From: Winogradskyella luteola
GTDB taxonomy: Bacteria > Bacteroidota > Bacteroidia > Flavobacteriales > Flavobacteriaceae
Length of the DNA stretch: 64,000 bases
Direction of reading: 5' to 3'
NCBI RefSeq assembly: GCF_019203985.1
Contig: NZ_JAGSPD010000003.1
Coordinates: 281,206 to 345,205 of the forward strand
Shown here: piece by piece, positions 43,651 through 52,751 of the stretch
How positions within the stretch are numbered: the stretch's first letter is position 1
How the letters are laid out: the number at the start of each line of letters is the position of its first letter
Position numbers and translations under genes: made by a program
The notes under the pieces: generated by a model
What the model was told of the DNA's origin: nothing
The model's input: only the letters and a program-made list of their open reading frames with translations
Databases searched by the model: none

Positions 43651-44217
43651 TTATTTACCTTGTCTTTCTTTTATTGAATTTATTGATGTTTGTAAAGTCT
43701 TTATTTTAAAATAAGGTTCAAAAAGTCGCTTATATTCTGCTTTGATCCCACCAAATGGCGGGCCAGATTCGGTTAGTGGAAAATCAAAAAGTAAACCAAC
43801 AAGCCTTCCATGGGTTTGTAATAGTTGATGCATTTTTTCTACATATTTCAACCTCAAAGCAGGATAGAGCGCACAGAAAAAGGTTTGTTCCAAAATCAAA
43901 TCAAATGTATTGCTGAGCTCAAAAAAATCAGCCTGCAATAATTGTTCTTTGGGAAAATTCGGTACACGTTTCTTTAAATTTTTCAATGGTTGTTTTGCTA
44001 AATCTATTACAAATACATTTTTAAAGCCACTATTCCAAAGATACTCTGCTTCGTATCCATTTCCAGCACCTGGAATCAAGATTTTTAAGGACTTATCCTT
44101 AAGCTGGTCAATATAAAACTTTATTGGTGTTGATGGGTAGCCAATATTCCAGCCAATTTCATCGGTCTCATATCTTCTTTCCCAATATGCTCTATTTAAC
44201 TTATTCTTCTTCTTCAT
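43651..44217 (-). CDS. TPMT-family SAM-dependent methyltransferase
   Basis: A 188-residue methyltransferase of the thiopurine S-methyltransferase superfamily. The entry WERRYETDEIGWNIGYPSTP (residues 12-31) and the SAM-binding IPGAGNGYEAEYLW (about 48-61) are diagnostic, followed by QADFFEL and a motif LEQTFFCALYP that replaces the DxxxL segment. Natural substrates in bacteria are often inorganic chalcogens (selenite, tellurite), untested here. ATG at 44217 overlaps the stop of the S4 gene by 17 bases. Confidence 0.85.
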   Translation of the reverse strand: MKKKNKLNRAYWERRYETDEIGWNIGYPSTPIKFYIDQLKDKSLKILIPGAGNGYEAEYLWNSGFKNVFVIDLAKQPLKNLKKRVPNFPKEQLLQADFFELSNTFDLILEQTFFCALYPALRLKYVEKMHQLLQTHGRLVGLLFDFPLTESGPPFGGIKAEYKRLFEPYFKIKTLQTSINSIKERQGK

Positions 44218-44572
44218 GAAAACCTTCTATATCTCGCCTGTCTTTTTTAGTAGGTCTGCCAGTTCCTTTTTTTCTGTAATAATCTTTACTGTATTTTAAT
44301 AATTCTTGGGCTTCAAAAGCTTCTTTTGGAGTTGTATCTGTTCTGTAAATGTCAACCAGTTTTGCCCCTACACGATTTGGTGGCAAATCATTAACAGTTA
44401 ATTGATGGGTAATTTGATTTTTTCTAAGTTCAATTTTATCAGTTGGGTAAATTTCCCTGGAAGGTTTTGCAACTGCTCCATTAAGTTTTACCTGTCCTTT
44501 TTTACAAGCTTTTGTAGCTATATTACGTGTTTTGTAATAACGTACACACCATAAATATTTGTCAATTCGCAT
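44201..44572 (-). CDS. S4-domain RNA-binding protein (Hsp15/HslR-like)
   Basis: A 123-residue protein with an N-terminal S4 domain, MRIDKYLWCVRYYKTRNIATKACKKG then QVKLNGAVAKPSREI, which is the Hsp15 signature. The C-terminus is basic and acidic by turns (GTGRPTKKDRRDIEG). Hsp15 recycles stalled 50S subunits carrying nascent chains. ATG at 44572. Its gene overlaps the methyltransferase gene downstream. Confidence 0.9.
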   Translation of the reverse strand: MRIDKYLWCVRYYKTRNIATKACKKGQVKLNGAVAKPSREIYPTDKIELRKNQITHQLTVNDLPPNRVGAKLVDIYRTDTTPKEAFEAQELLKYSKDYYRKKGTGRPTKKDRRDIEGFHEEEE

Positions 44573-44706
44573 ATAATTTAACTAAAAACTACGTTAATCT
44601 TATGATACAAAAATATTATTTTAATGTATCTTGCGACCATATTAAAAGCAATAATGAACCTAGTATAAGATTTGTGGTGAATCTTATGCTCGAAATAATA
44701 AAGCAT

Positions 44707-45750
44707 ATGAAAATTAAAGTATTGAAACTTGGACTTTGTTTATTGGTCTTAGTCATAGCTGTTGTGTCTTGTGAAAATGATGATGATTCGACTTCTTCAA
44801 TTCCAATTAGAGATAGAGCGGAACAACAACTCGCAGACAAAGACTCACTTTTAGCATACTTGACTACACATTATTATAATTCTAGTTTTTTTGAGTCTGG
44901 ATCGAATCATAAATATACAGACATTGTTATCACCGAACTTCCACAAGATGATGAGGGCAACTACTTAGAAATGCCTGACCCTGATAATAATACATTACTC
45001 ATAGATGCAGTTGAAACACTTACAACTACTTTTTTAGAGGCAGATTACGAGTATTATGTTCTTAAGATTAACCAAGGTGGTGGTGAAGCTCCAAAATTTA
45101 CGGATGCAGTTCGTTTTAGGTTTGAAGGATCGATTGTAGAAACTAAAGATGTGTTTCAAAGCCTCAGCACGCCCGACAATATAAATCTGCATAGTAATGG
45201 TTTTGGTTCTCAAGGTGCCATAAGGGCTTGGCAATTAGTGCTTCCTACCTTTAATACTGCATTTGATTTTTCTTTGAGTAATGGTATTGTAGAATATAAT
45301 AATTTCGGGTTGGGAGTCATGTTTGTTCCTTCTGGTTTAGGTTATTTTTCTGGTAGTGTACTAGATATACCTTCATATTCAAATCTAATTTTTAAGTTTG
45401 AACTTTTGCAGTATCAAGAGGTAGATCATGATTCGGATGGGATACCGTCTTTTGTCGAAGATTATAATGATAATGTAGATGTTTTTGATAACGATACTGA
45501 TGGAGATGGTATATCAGATTTTGCAGATTTTGATGATGATGAAGATGGTATTTCAACATTTAACGAATTAGTACAAACTACATACACTTCTGAACCAACA
45601 CTTGCCGCAAATGAATATGTTTATAGCAGAGAAGAAAGCGAAGATGGTCTGGTTATTATTACTGTTACCGCTCAAGATACCAATAGTAATGGTATTTTAG
45701 ATTATTTGGATGATTCTGTAAGTATAGATTATAATAACATTGATGAATAA
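44707..45750 (+). CDS. FKBP-type peptidyl-prolyl isomerase lipoprotein with C-terminal Ca-binding repeats
   Basis: A 347-residue exported lipoprotein. The signal (KVLKLGLCLLVLVIAVVSCEN) has the lipobox Cys at about residue 22, and the Asp-rich linker ENDDDSTSS follows. Residues about 130-265 look like an FKBP domain: DAVRFRFEGSIVETKDVF, GAIRAWQLVLPTF, and IPSYSNLIFKFELLQY at its end. Then come thrombospondin-3-like Asp repeats (DHDSDGIPSF, DNDTDGDGISDF, DDEDGIST, DTNSNGILDY). The ATG at 44707 begins the signal; the longer frame upstream overlaps the S4 gene and is rejected. Terminator follows. Confidence 0.85.
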   Translation: MKIKVLKLGLCLLVLVIAVVSCENDDDSTSSIPIRDRAEQQLADKDSLLAYLTTHYYNSSFFESGSNHKYTDIVITELPQDDEGNYLEMPDPDNNTLLIDAVETLTTTFLEADYEYYVLKINQGGGEAPKFTDAVRFRFEGSIVETKDVFQSLSTPDNINLHSNGFGSQGAIRAWQLVLPTFNTAFDFSLSNGIVEYNNFGLGVMFVPSGLGYFSGSVLDIPSYSNLIFKFELLQYQEVDHDSDGIPSFVEDYNDNVDVFDNDTDGDGISDFADFDDDEDGISTFNELVQTTYTSEPTLAANEYVYSREESEDGLVIITVTAQDTNSNGILDYLDDSVSIDYNNIDE

Positions 45751-45780
45751 ATAAAATAATGTCAATTGAGCATGTAGAAT

Positions 45781-45809
45781 AAAAAAGCCGCTTTATTAGC
45801 GGCTTTTTT
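45781..45809. terminator. Bidirectional terminator between FKBP and PorT-like genes
   Basis: AAAAAGCCGCT pairs perfectly with AGCGGCTTTTT around TTATT, with T-tracts on both strands, between convergent genes. Confidence 0.88.
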
Positions 45810-45823
45810 ATGACCTATTTCAA

Positions 45824-46417
45824 TTATAACGCTATAGATAAGCTAAGTATTAATTGATCTGGTCTAGTATCAATTCTACTAATACTAATGTTATTATTGC
45901 TTAAGAAAGTAGCTTCATTATCACTAAAACCTCTTTCATACCTTAGGTCTATTCCTATTTTGTTAAAATTCAATGCAATACCAAAATTTAATCCAACAGA
46001 GAAATCATCCTCAACATTATCAATATCGATACCATCAAATTCGGTATCTAAGATGTATTGTAAAGAAGGTCCGCCAAATACACTGACCGGCCCCAAAACC
46101 TTAATACCTACTAACAGCGGAGCATCAAGCTTTTTAACATTAAAATCATTGTTGTCATAATCACTTTTGGTAGCTGTGTAGATGAGCTCTGGTCTAAAAT
46201 AGAATTGATTACCAATCTTTCCGAAGACACCTAGATGGTATCCTACATTGCGATCAGGGTTTTTGGCATTATCACCAATGGCTTCAAAATAATCTCCGTT
46301 AGCACTGTAGTTTAATCCGCCTTTAAAACCAAAGGCACTGCCTTTTTGAGCATTAACGGAAAACCCTATTAATGCAAGAGCTACAGCTATAAAAGCTGTT
46401 CTTTTTAAATTTTTCAT
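45824..46417 (-). CDS. Outer-membrane beta-barrel protein (PorT/OMP_b-brl family)
   Basis: A 197-residue exported barrel. The signal peptide ends VNAQ, the mature protein begins KGSAFGFKGGLNYS, a typical first strand, and alternating strands lead to the final LILSLSIAL with a terminal hydrophobic pattern ending in Leu. Short aromatic turns (GNQFYFRPELIYT, GIDLRYERGFSD) are spaced as in eight-stranded barrels of Bacteroidota. No specific function. Confidence 0.86.
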   Translation of the reverse strand: MKNLKRTAFIAVALALIGFSVNAQKGSAFGFKGGLNYSANGDYFEAIGDNAKNPDRNVGYHLGVFGKIGNQFYFRPELIYTATKSDYDNNDFNVKKLDAPLLVGIKVLGPVSVFGGPSLQYILDTEFDGIDIDNVEDDFSVGLNFGIALNFNKIGIDLRYERGFSDNEATFLSNNNISISRIDTRPDQLILSLSIAL

Positions 46418-46471
46418 ATTGTTCGTTTTTAAGATTAGGTATTTAATATCAAAAACGTTGCCAAAATGAAG

Positions 46472-47425
46472 TTATTTTCTTTTTAGTACAGTTTTTACAG
46501 CTTTGAGAATAGCATCATTATTGAGACCATACTTTTCCATAAGTTGTGAGGGAGTACCAGATTCACCAAAAGTATCATTGGTGGCAACAAACTCTTGAGG
46601 TGTTGGTTTGTGCTTTGCTAAAACCCGCGCAACACTTTCACCAAGACCACCAAGATAGTTATGCTCTTCTGCAGTAACTATACAGCCAGTTTTAGATACC
46701 GAATCTAAAATAGCTTGGTCATCTAAAGGCTTAATAGTGTGAATATTAATAACCTCTGCGCTAATACCATTTTCATTTAACACTTTTGCAGCTTCCAAGG
46801 CTTCCCAAACTAAGTGACCAGTAGCAACTATAGTTACATCACTTCCTTCAGTTAATATTACTGCCTTACCAATTTTAAAGTCGCCATTCTCTGGTGTGAA
46901 ATTAGGAACTTTTGGTCGTCCAAATCTCAAATAAACAGGACCGTGATGTTTTGCTATCGCCAATGTAGCTGCTTTTGTTTGGTTAAAGTCGCAGGTATTT
47001 ATTACGGTCATACCTGGTAGCATTTTCATTAGACCAATATCTTCAAGTATTTGATGTGTAGCCCCATCTTCGCCCAGAGTAACACCAGCATGAGATGCAC
47101 ATATCTTTACATTCTTATCAGAATATGCGACGCTTTGACGGATTTGATCATAAACTCTACCAGTAGAAAAATTTGCAAATGTTCCGGTAAATGGAATTTT
47201 GCCTCCAATTGTCATACCTGCGGCAATACCAATCATATTTGCTTCTGCAATCCCAACTTGAAAAAATCGTTCTGGGTGATTAGCTTTAAACTCATCCATC
47301 TTAAGAGATCCTGTTAAATCAGCACAAAGTGCCACAACGTTTTCGTTGGTTTTTCCAAGTTCTGTTAATCCAGCTCCAAAACCAGACCTAGTATCTTTAT
47401 TTCCTGTGTTTGTATATGTTTTCAT
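46472..47425 (-). CDS. Transketolase, C-terminal subunit
   Basis: Half of a split transketolase of the pentose phosphate pathway. The 317 residues cover the pyrimidine-binding and C-terminal domains: ALCADLTGSLKMDEF, FQVGIAEANMIGIAAGMTIGG in two parts with the catalytic Glu, and the C-terminal VTAEEHNYLGGLGESVARV. The partner N-terminal subunit is 19 bases upstream in the same operon. Confidence 0.94.
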   Translation of the reverse strand: MKTYTNTGNKDTRSGFGAGLTELGKTNENVVALCADLTGSLKMDEFKANHPERFFQVGIAEANMIGIAAGMTIGGKIPFTGTFANFSTGRVYDQIRQSVAYSDKNVKICASHAGVTLGEDGATHQILEDIGLMKMLPGMTVINTCDFNQTKAATLAIAKHHGPVYLRFGRPKVPNFTPENGDFKIGKAVILTEGSDVTIVATGHLVWEALEAAKVLNENGISAEVINIHTIKPLDDQAILDSVSKTGCIVTAEEHNYLGGLGESVARVLAKHKPTPQEFVATNDTFGESGTPSQLMEKYGLNNDAILKAVKTVLKRK

Positions 47426-47444
47426 TTTCTTTTTTGATTGATGA

Positions 47445-48290
47445 TTAATAGTCTCCTAGAGTTTCAGCATTCTGAGCTAATCCAATTTCTAACTGCTCAT
47501 CGTTAGGTGCTTTTCCATGCCATGCGTGCGTATGCATCATAAAATCCACTCCGTTGCCCATTACAGTTTTTAATAGTACACAAACAGGTTTCTCTTTGCC
47601 TGTTAGTGATTTGGCTTCGGCCATACCTTTGAGTATCGCTTCAATATTATTGCCTTCTTCAATTTCTACAACGGTCCAGCCAAAAGCTTCAAACTTAGCT
47701 TTAAGGTTGCCCATAGGTAGAACATTATCCGTAGAACCATCAATTTGCTGGCCATTCAAATCTACGGTTGCAATAAGGTTATCAACTTTGTTTCCTGCAG
47801 CATACATAATAGCTTCCCAATTCTGCCCTTCTTGTAACTCACCATCACCATGTAAACTATAGATTAAATGGTCATCGTTGTTTAGTTTTTTTGCTTCAGC
47901 TGCCCCTATAGCGACAGACATACCTTGACCTAGAGAACCAGAAGCTATGCGTACACCTGGTAGACCTTCGTGAGTGGTAGGATGACCTTGTAGGCGAGAA
48001 TCGATTAACCTAAATGTGTTTAACTCATCAACAGGAAAATAACCAGACCTAGCTAAAATACTATAATATACAGGTGAAATATGACCATTAGAAAGGAAAA
48101 ATAAATCTTCTCCTTTTCCGTCCATATCAAAACCATCTTTGGTTTCCATGATATCTTGATATAATGTAACAAAAAATTCGGCACAACCTAATGAACCTCC
48201 TGGATGACCAGAGTTCACCTTGTGTACCATTCGTAGAATATCTCTTCGAACTTGAGTAGTTAAATCTTCTAATTGTTGAATGTTTGGCAT
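47445..48290 (-). CDS. Transketolase, N-terminal subunit (thiamine diphosphate-binding)
   Basis: The 281-residue PP domain of the split transketolase. It has MVHKVNSGHPGGSLGCAEFF near residue 20, and the ThDP/Mg motif HGDGELQEGQNWEAIMYA (GDG...N) near 145, with VDLNGQQIDG following. The C-terminal VDFMMHTHAWHGKAPN supplies substrate-channel histidines. A full promoter lies just upstream of ATG 48290. The two halves must associate to form an active enzyme. Confidence 0.94.
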   Translation of the reverse strand: MPNIQQLEDLTTQVRRDILRMVHKVNSGHPGGSLGCAEFFVTLYQDIMETKDGFDMDGKGEDLFFLSNGHISPVYYSILARSGYFPVDELNTFRLIDSRLQGHPTTHEGLPGVRIASGSLGQGMSVAIGAAEAKKLNNDDHLIYSLHGDGELQEGQNWEAIMYAAGNKVDNLIATVDLNGQQIDGSTDNVLPMGNLKAKFEAFGWTVVEIEEGNNIEAILKGMAEAKSLTGKEKPVCVLLKTVMGNGVDFMMHTHAWHGKAPNDEQLEIGLAQNAETLGDY

Positions 48291-48314
48291 GTTGTGTTGC
48301 TTAAATTAATGCCA

Positions 48315-48344
48315 CAAAAATAGTTTTTTACATAAGCCTTTCAA
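48315..48344 (-). promoter_or_regulatory. Promoter of the transketolase operon
   Basis: On the minus strand TTG (48342-48344), 19 bases, TATTTTTG (48315-48322), 24 bases before the ATG. Confidence 0.75.
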
Positions 48345-48441
48345 AGATTGAGTACATGCACTTATTAACGATTTAACGGATTTGCTAACAATTTTAATTT
48401 ATAATTTGGTTTTTATTAAGATGTAATGTTTTTGAGTTAAT

Positions 48442-48449
48442 TATATTTG
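48442..48449 (+). promoter_or_regulatory. -7 element of tgt
   Basis: TATATTTG, 18 bases before the tgt ATG. The in-frame TTG at 48447 is part of this element. No well-spaced TTG upstream. Confidence 0.5.
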
Positions 48450-48467
48450 CCATCAGACTTACAATTA

Positions 48468-49598
48468 ATGAATTTTCAAAGACTAGCAACAGATAAAGAA
48501 ACCAAAGCAAGAGCAGGAGTTATTACTACAGATCATGGCACAATTGAAACTCCGATTTTTATGCCTGTTGGTACAGTGGCGTCTGTTAAAGGAGTTCATC
48601 AGCGAGAGCTAAAGAATGATATCAATCCAGATATTATTCTAGGCAATACTTACCATCTGTATTTAAGACCTCAAATGCCAATTTTAGAGCAAGCAGGTGG
48701 ATTACACAAGTTTATGAATTGGGATAGAAATATTTTGACTGATTCTGGCGGTTATCAGGTGTATTCGTTGTCTGCTAATAGAAAAATAAAAGAGGAAGGC
48801 GTAAAATTTAGGTCACATATTGATGGAAGTTATCACGTATTCACACCAGAAAATGTGATGGAAGTACAAAGAACTATTGGTGCTGATATCATTATGGCGT
48901 TTGATGAATGTACACCATATCCGTGCGACTACAACTATGCAAAACGTTCTATGCACATGACACATCGTTGGCTGGACAGGTGTATAAATCACTTAGAAAA
49001 ATTACCTTTTAAATATGGCTACAGTCAAACCTTTTTTCCTATTGTGCAAGGTAGTACCTATAAAGATTTAAGGCAGCAATCTGCAGAGTATGTAGCCAAT
49101 ACAGGCGCAGAAGGTAATGCTATTGGAGGTTTATCTGTTGGTGAACCGGCTGAAGAAATGTATGCCATGACAGAAGTGGTGTGCGATATTCTGCCAGAAG
49201 ACAAGCCACGTTATCTTATGGGAGTAGGTACGCCTATCAATATATTAGAAAATATAGCGTTAGGTGTAGATATGCTTGATTGTGTAATGCCAACTCGAAA
49301 CGCTAGAAATGGTATGTTGTTTACTGCCCATGGTACTATTAACATTAAAAATAAAAAATGGGCAGATGATTTTTCTCCTATTGACGACATGGGAATTACA
49401 TTTGTAGATACAGATTACACAAAAGCTTATTTAAAACATTTATTCACCGTAAATGAATTGTTGGGAAAACAAATTGCAACGATTCACAACCTTGGATTTT
49501 ATTTATGGTTGGTTAGAGAAGCGAGGAAGCATATCATTGAAGGGGATTTTAAAACATGGAAAGCCAAGATGGTTAAGCAAATGGATAATAGATTATAA
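48468..49598 (+). CDS. tgt: Queuine tRNA-ribosyltransferase, zinc-cysteine-less form
   Basis: Exchanges guanine-34 of GUN tRNAs for a queuosine precursor. The 376 residues contain NTYHLYLRPQ, the active-site loop LTDSGGYQVYSLS with Asp about 90, the QGSTYKDLRQQSAEY and GGLSVGEP motifs and the second Asp in LDCVMPTRNARNG (about residue 264). The usual zinc knuckle CxCxxC before the AYLxHLF helix is absent: the region reads PIDDMGITFVDTDYTKAYL, while the His of TIHNL is kept. ATG at 48468; the upstream TTG is within the promoter. The permease gene starts four bases after the stop. Confidence 0.94.
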   Translation: MNFQRLATDKETKARAGVITTDHGTIETPIFMPVGTVASVKGVHQRELKNDINPDIILGNTYHLYLRPQMPILEQAGGLHKFMNWDRNILTDSGGYQVYSLSANRKIKEEGVKFRSHIDGSYHVFTPENVMEVQRTIGADIIMAFDECTPYPCDYNYAKRSMHMTHRWLDRCINHLEKLPFKYGYSQTFFPIVQGSTYKDLRQQSAEYVANTGAEGNAIGGLSVGEPAEEMYAMTEVVCDILPEDKPRYLMGVGTPINILENIALGVDMLDCVMPTRNARNGMLFTAHGTINIKNKKWADDFSPIDDMGITFVDTDYTKAYLKHLFTVNELLGKQIATIHNLGFYLWLVREARKHIIEGDFKTWKAKMVKQMDNRL

Positions 49599-49601
49599 GA
49601 C

Positions 49602-50678
49602 GTGAAAATCCTAGATTGGTACATATTAAAGCGTTATTTGTTCACATTTTTAATGATGTTACTATTGTTTATACCTATTGGTATTACGGTAGATCTAGCT
49701 GAAAAAGTTGGAAAAATCCTTGAGAATAAAGTGCCTTTTGAAGAAACAGCAATGTATTATCTAAACTTTACGGTTTATTTTGCCAACCTCTTATTTCCAC
49801 TATTCTTGTTTTTATCAGTGATTTGGTTTACTTCTAAACTAGCAAACAATACCGAAATAGTTGCGTTTTTAAGTTCGGGTGTGTCTTTTTCAAGGTTTTT
49901 AAGACCCTATTTAATTGGGGCTACAATCGTTGCTGCATTTGCTTTCATTCTGGGCATGTACCTAGCTCCCGTAGCAAGCCAAGGTTTTAATGAATTTAAA
50001 TATAAATATTTAAAGAAAAGCAAGAATATTCAGCAAACAAGAGATGTTTACAGACAGATAAATGACAATGATTATATATACGTAAGTAACTTTATCCCTA
50101 AACGTAAATTAGGAATGAATTTCACGTATGAGCATTTCGAAAACAATGAACTCAAGTACAAAATATTTGCTGATAATATAAGATATCTGGAAGAAGATAG
50201 CATATACAGACTTACATCTTATCTAAAAAGATCGTTTAATAATGGTATTGAAACTGTAGAAAAAGAGCGTAGAGTGGATATGGACTTCCCTTTTGAGCTA
50301 GAAGATTTAACGCCAGTACAGTATGCTGCTGAAACAAAGACTTATGGTGAGTTGTTAGATTTTATTGCAGCCGAAAAACGACGAGGTTCACCGAACATTG
50401 GTCGTTATGAAGTAGTAAAACTTAGAAAATGGAGTTTGCCAGTTTCTATATTTATACTTACAATAATTGCCGTAGCTGTATCTTCTGTGAAGCGACGAGG
50501 AGGTATGGGAGTTAACTTAGCTTTTGGCATATCCATAGCAATGATTTATGTGTTTTTTGATAAGGTCTTTGGAGTTATGGCAGAACAATCTAATTTTCCT
50601 GCTATAGTTGCGGTATGGTTTCCTAATGTAATATTTGGTATTTTAGCGATATACCTTCTGCAAAATGCCAAACGCTAA
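49602..50678 (+). CDS. LptF/LptG family permease
   Basis: Inner-membrane subunit of the LPS export machine, 358 residues, working with LptB, LptC and a periplasmic bridge. Membrane segments are at about 12-30, 53-78, 98-118 and again at 283-300, 305-325 and 335-352, with a periplasmic domain (about 125-275) between. The opening ILDWYILKRYLFTFLMM and SRFLRPYLIGA loops are characteristic. The start is the GTG at 49602: the stop codon of tgt is in the same frame three bases upstream, and the next ATG would break segment 1. Confidence 0.9.
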   Translation: MKILDWYILKRYLFTFLMMLLLFIPIGITVDLAEKVGKILENKVPFEETAMYYLNFTVYFANLLFPLFLFLSVIWFTSKLANNTEIVAFLSSGVSFSRFLRPYLIGATIVAAFAFILGMYLAPVASQGFNEFKYKYLKKSKNIQQTRDVYRQINDNDYIYVSNFIPKRKLGMNFTYEHFENNELKYKIFADNIRYLEEDSIYRLTSYLKRSFNNGIETVEKERRVDMDFPFELEDLTPVQYAAETKTYGELLDFIAAEKRRGSPNIGRYEVVKLRKWSLPVSIFILTIIAVAVSSVKRRGGMGVNLAFGISIAMIYVFFDKVFGVMAEQSNFPAIVAVWFPNVIFGILAIYLLQNAKR

Positions 50679-51573
50679 ACTAAAGCATTACCTTCATTTA
50701 CATTTTCTAGTCTTTATTGCCGGCTTTACAGCTATACTAGGAAAGCTTATTACTATTGGGGCTTTAGCTCTGGTATGGTACAGAATGGCAATAGCTGGTA
50801 TTTTAATGTATCTGTTTGTTATTGCGATAAAACTAGATATTAAAATAACTAAAAAGACATTTTGGAAATTTTCTGTGGCAGGCGTTATCATTGCACTACA
50901 TTGGATTACTTTTTTTGAATCCATCAAACAATCTAATGTGTCAATAGCATTGGCAATGTTTTCCTCTGGGGCTTTTTTCGCTTCGTTTATTGAGCCTATC
51001 TTTTTTAAGCGACGCATATTAGTCTATGAAATTTTATTCGGGCTTATTGTAATAGCTGGAGTATTTTTAATTACAAGTAGTGAAATGGATTATATCTATG
51101 GTATAATTTTAGGTCTTTTATCTGCTTTGTTTTCAACTTTATTTGCAGTAATCAACGGACGCTTTATAGAACGTCATAATGCAACTGTAATTTCGTTTTA
51201 CGAATTTGTAAGTGGAGTATTTTTTTTAACTGTATTCATAGGCCTTTCAGATATAGAATTCAATGCCGAATTTTTTACGCTTTCAAGCAAAGATTGGATA
51301 TACATTTTTATTTTAGCTTCGGTATGTACAGCCTATGCATTTATAGGATCTGTTGATGTTATGCGTTACATTAGTCCATTTACGGTCATTCTAAGCTATA
51401 ATCTAGAGCCCATTTATGGTATAGCATTAGCTTTGCTCATATTTCCAGATACCGAACAAATGTCCCCTCAGTTTTACATTGGTGCAGTTCTAATTATTGT
51501 TACAGTGCTGTTAGATGCCATTTTTAAAAATTACAAACGCACGAAGAACAAAACAAACGCTATTACCGATTAA
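50665..51573 (+). CDS. EamA/DMT family transporter
   Basis: Drug/metabolite transporter of 302 residues with ten predicted membrane segments in two EamA repeats. The first repeat contains LALVWYRMAIAGIL and LHWITFFESIKQSNVSIALAMFSSGAFF in adjoining parts, and the second ends FTVILSYNLEPIYGIALALLIF, the EamA signature. Substrate unknown. The ATG at 50665 lies 14 bases before the end of the LptF/G gene, so translation is likely coupled. Confidence 0.9.
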   Translation: MPNAKLKHYLHLHFLVFIAGFTAILGKLITIGALALVWYRMAIAGILMYLFVIAIKLDIKITKKTFWKFSVAGVIIALHWITFFESIKQSNVSIALAMFSSGAFFASFIEPIFFKRRILVYEILFGLIVIAGVFLITSSEMDYIYGIILGLLSALFSTLFAVINGRFIERHNATVISFYEFVSGVFFLTVFIGLSDIEFNAEFFTLSSKDWIYIFILASVCTAYAFIGSVDVMRYISPFTVILSYNLEPIYGIALALLIFPDTEQMSPQFYIGAVLIIVTVLLDAIFKNYKRTKNKTNAITD

Positions 51574-51579
51574 AGTTTT

Positions 51580-51587
51580 TATATTTG
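51580..51587 (+). promoter_or_regulatory. -7 element of accA
   Basis: TATATTTG, 41 bases before the ATG of accA. No TTG at consensus distance. Confidence 0.45.
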
Positions 51588-51628
51588 CATACTACTAACT
51601 AACGAAATATAAAATAACTTCAAATTGT

Positions 51629-52582
51629 ATGGAATACTTAGAGTTTGAATTGCCAATAAAAGAATTAGAGGAACAGCTTGAAAAATGTCAGGTTATAGGT
51701 GAGGAAAGCGACGTTGATGTCACAGAGACTTGCAAGCAAATTGAAAAAAAATTAGCCGAAACTAAAAAGGATATATACAAAAACCTTACGGCATGGCAAC
51801 GTGTTCAATTGTCGCGTCATCCCAATAGACCATATACTTTAGACCATATCAAGGCACTTTGTGGGGAGTCGTTTTTAGAACTACATGGAGATAGAAATGT
51901 AAAAGATGATAAGGCCATGATTGGAGGTTTAGGTAAGATTGGTGACCAAACCTATATGTTTATTGGCCAACAAAAAGGATACAATACCAAAACACGACAG
52001 TACCGCAATTTCGGAATGTCCAATCCCGAAGGTTATCGTAAGGCCTTACGCTTAATGAAATCTGCTGAGAAATTTGGTATTCCTGTGGTGACATTAATTG
52101 ATACTCCGGGTGCTTACCCAGGTTTAGAAGCAGAGGAACGGGGACAAGGTGAGGCAATTGCTAGAAATATTTTAGAAATGGCACGTCTTAAAGTGCCTAT
52201 TATTACTATAATTATAGGAGAAGGAGCTTCTGGAGGAGCTCTTGGAATCGGAGTAGGAGATAAAGTAATGATGTTAGAAAATACTTGGTATTCTGTTATT
52301 TCCCCAGAATCTTGTTCATCCATTTTATGGAGAAGCTGGGAATACAAGGAGCAAGCTGCTGAAGCTTTAAAGCTAACAGCAAAAGATATGAAGCGTATGA
52401 AGCTTGTGGATCAGATTATAAAAGAGCCTCTTGGTGGTGCGCACACCGATAGAGAAAAAACATTTTCGGCAGTCAAGGATGCTATTGTAAAATCTTATGA
52501 CGAACTAAAAAACTTATCACCAAAAGAATTGGTGAAACAACGTATGAATAAATACGACGAAATGGGAGTCTATAAAGACTAA
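51629..52582 (+). CDS. accA: Acetyl-CoA carboxylase carboxyltransferase subunit alpha
   Basis: Transfers carboxyl from carboxybiotin to acetyl-CoA, the first step of fatty acid synthesis, with AccD. The 317-residue protein has the N-terminal helical part [13 protein letters not shown], then [22 protein letters not shown], and the crotonase-like carboxyltransferase motifs [25 protein letters not shown] in two blocks and [15 protein letters not shown]. Full length; ATG at 51629, terminator downstream. Confidence 0.96.
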   Translation: MEYLEFELPIKELEEQLEKCQVIGEESDVDVTETCKQIEKKLAETKKDIYKNLTAWQRVQLSRHPNRPYTLDHIKALCGESFLELHGDRNVKDDKAMIGGLGKIGDQTYMFIGQQKGYNTKTRQYRNFGMSNPEGYRKALRLMKSAEKFGIPVVTLIDTPGAYPGLEAEERGQGEAIARNILEMARLKVPIITIIIGEGASGGALGIGVGDKVMMLENTWYSVISPESCSSILWRSWEYKEQAAEALKLTAKDMKRMKLVDQIIKEPLGGAHTDREKTFSAVKDAIVKSYDELKNLSPKELVKQRMNKYDEMGVYKD

Positions 52583-52605
52583 ATCCGCTATACATAGGCA
52601 ACTAA

Positions 52606-52637
52606 AAAAAACTGAAGTTTTAGCTTCGGTTTTTTTT
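52606..52637 (+). terminator. Terminator after accA
   Basis: ACTGAAG pairs with CTTCGGT around TTTTAG, flanked by A-tract and a T-run. Confidence 0.8.
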
Positions 52638-52737
52638 GACGCTATTAACAATAAATTTAAGTTATTAACAGTTAAATTGTTAACTACCTGTTGAGATTGT
52701 AGAAACTGCAACTGGTAGTTCGTCGATACTATTTAGC

Positions 52738-52745
52738 TACTTTTG
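52738..52745 (+). promoter_or_regulatory. -7 element of dnaB
   Basis: TACTTTTG, ending six bases before the dnaB ATG at 52752; the upstream TTG start codon candidate is part of it. The -33 element is not clear. Confidence 0.4.
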
Positions 52746-52751
52746 TTACTT

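Noticed and set aside
44527..44706. 60-residue N-terminal extension of the FKBP lipoprotein
   Set aside because: It would precede the lipoprotein signal peptide and overlap the divergent S4 gene.
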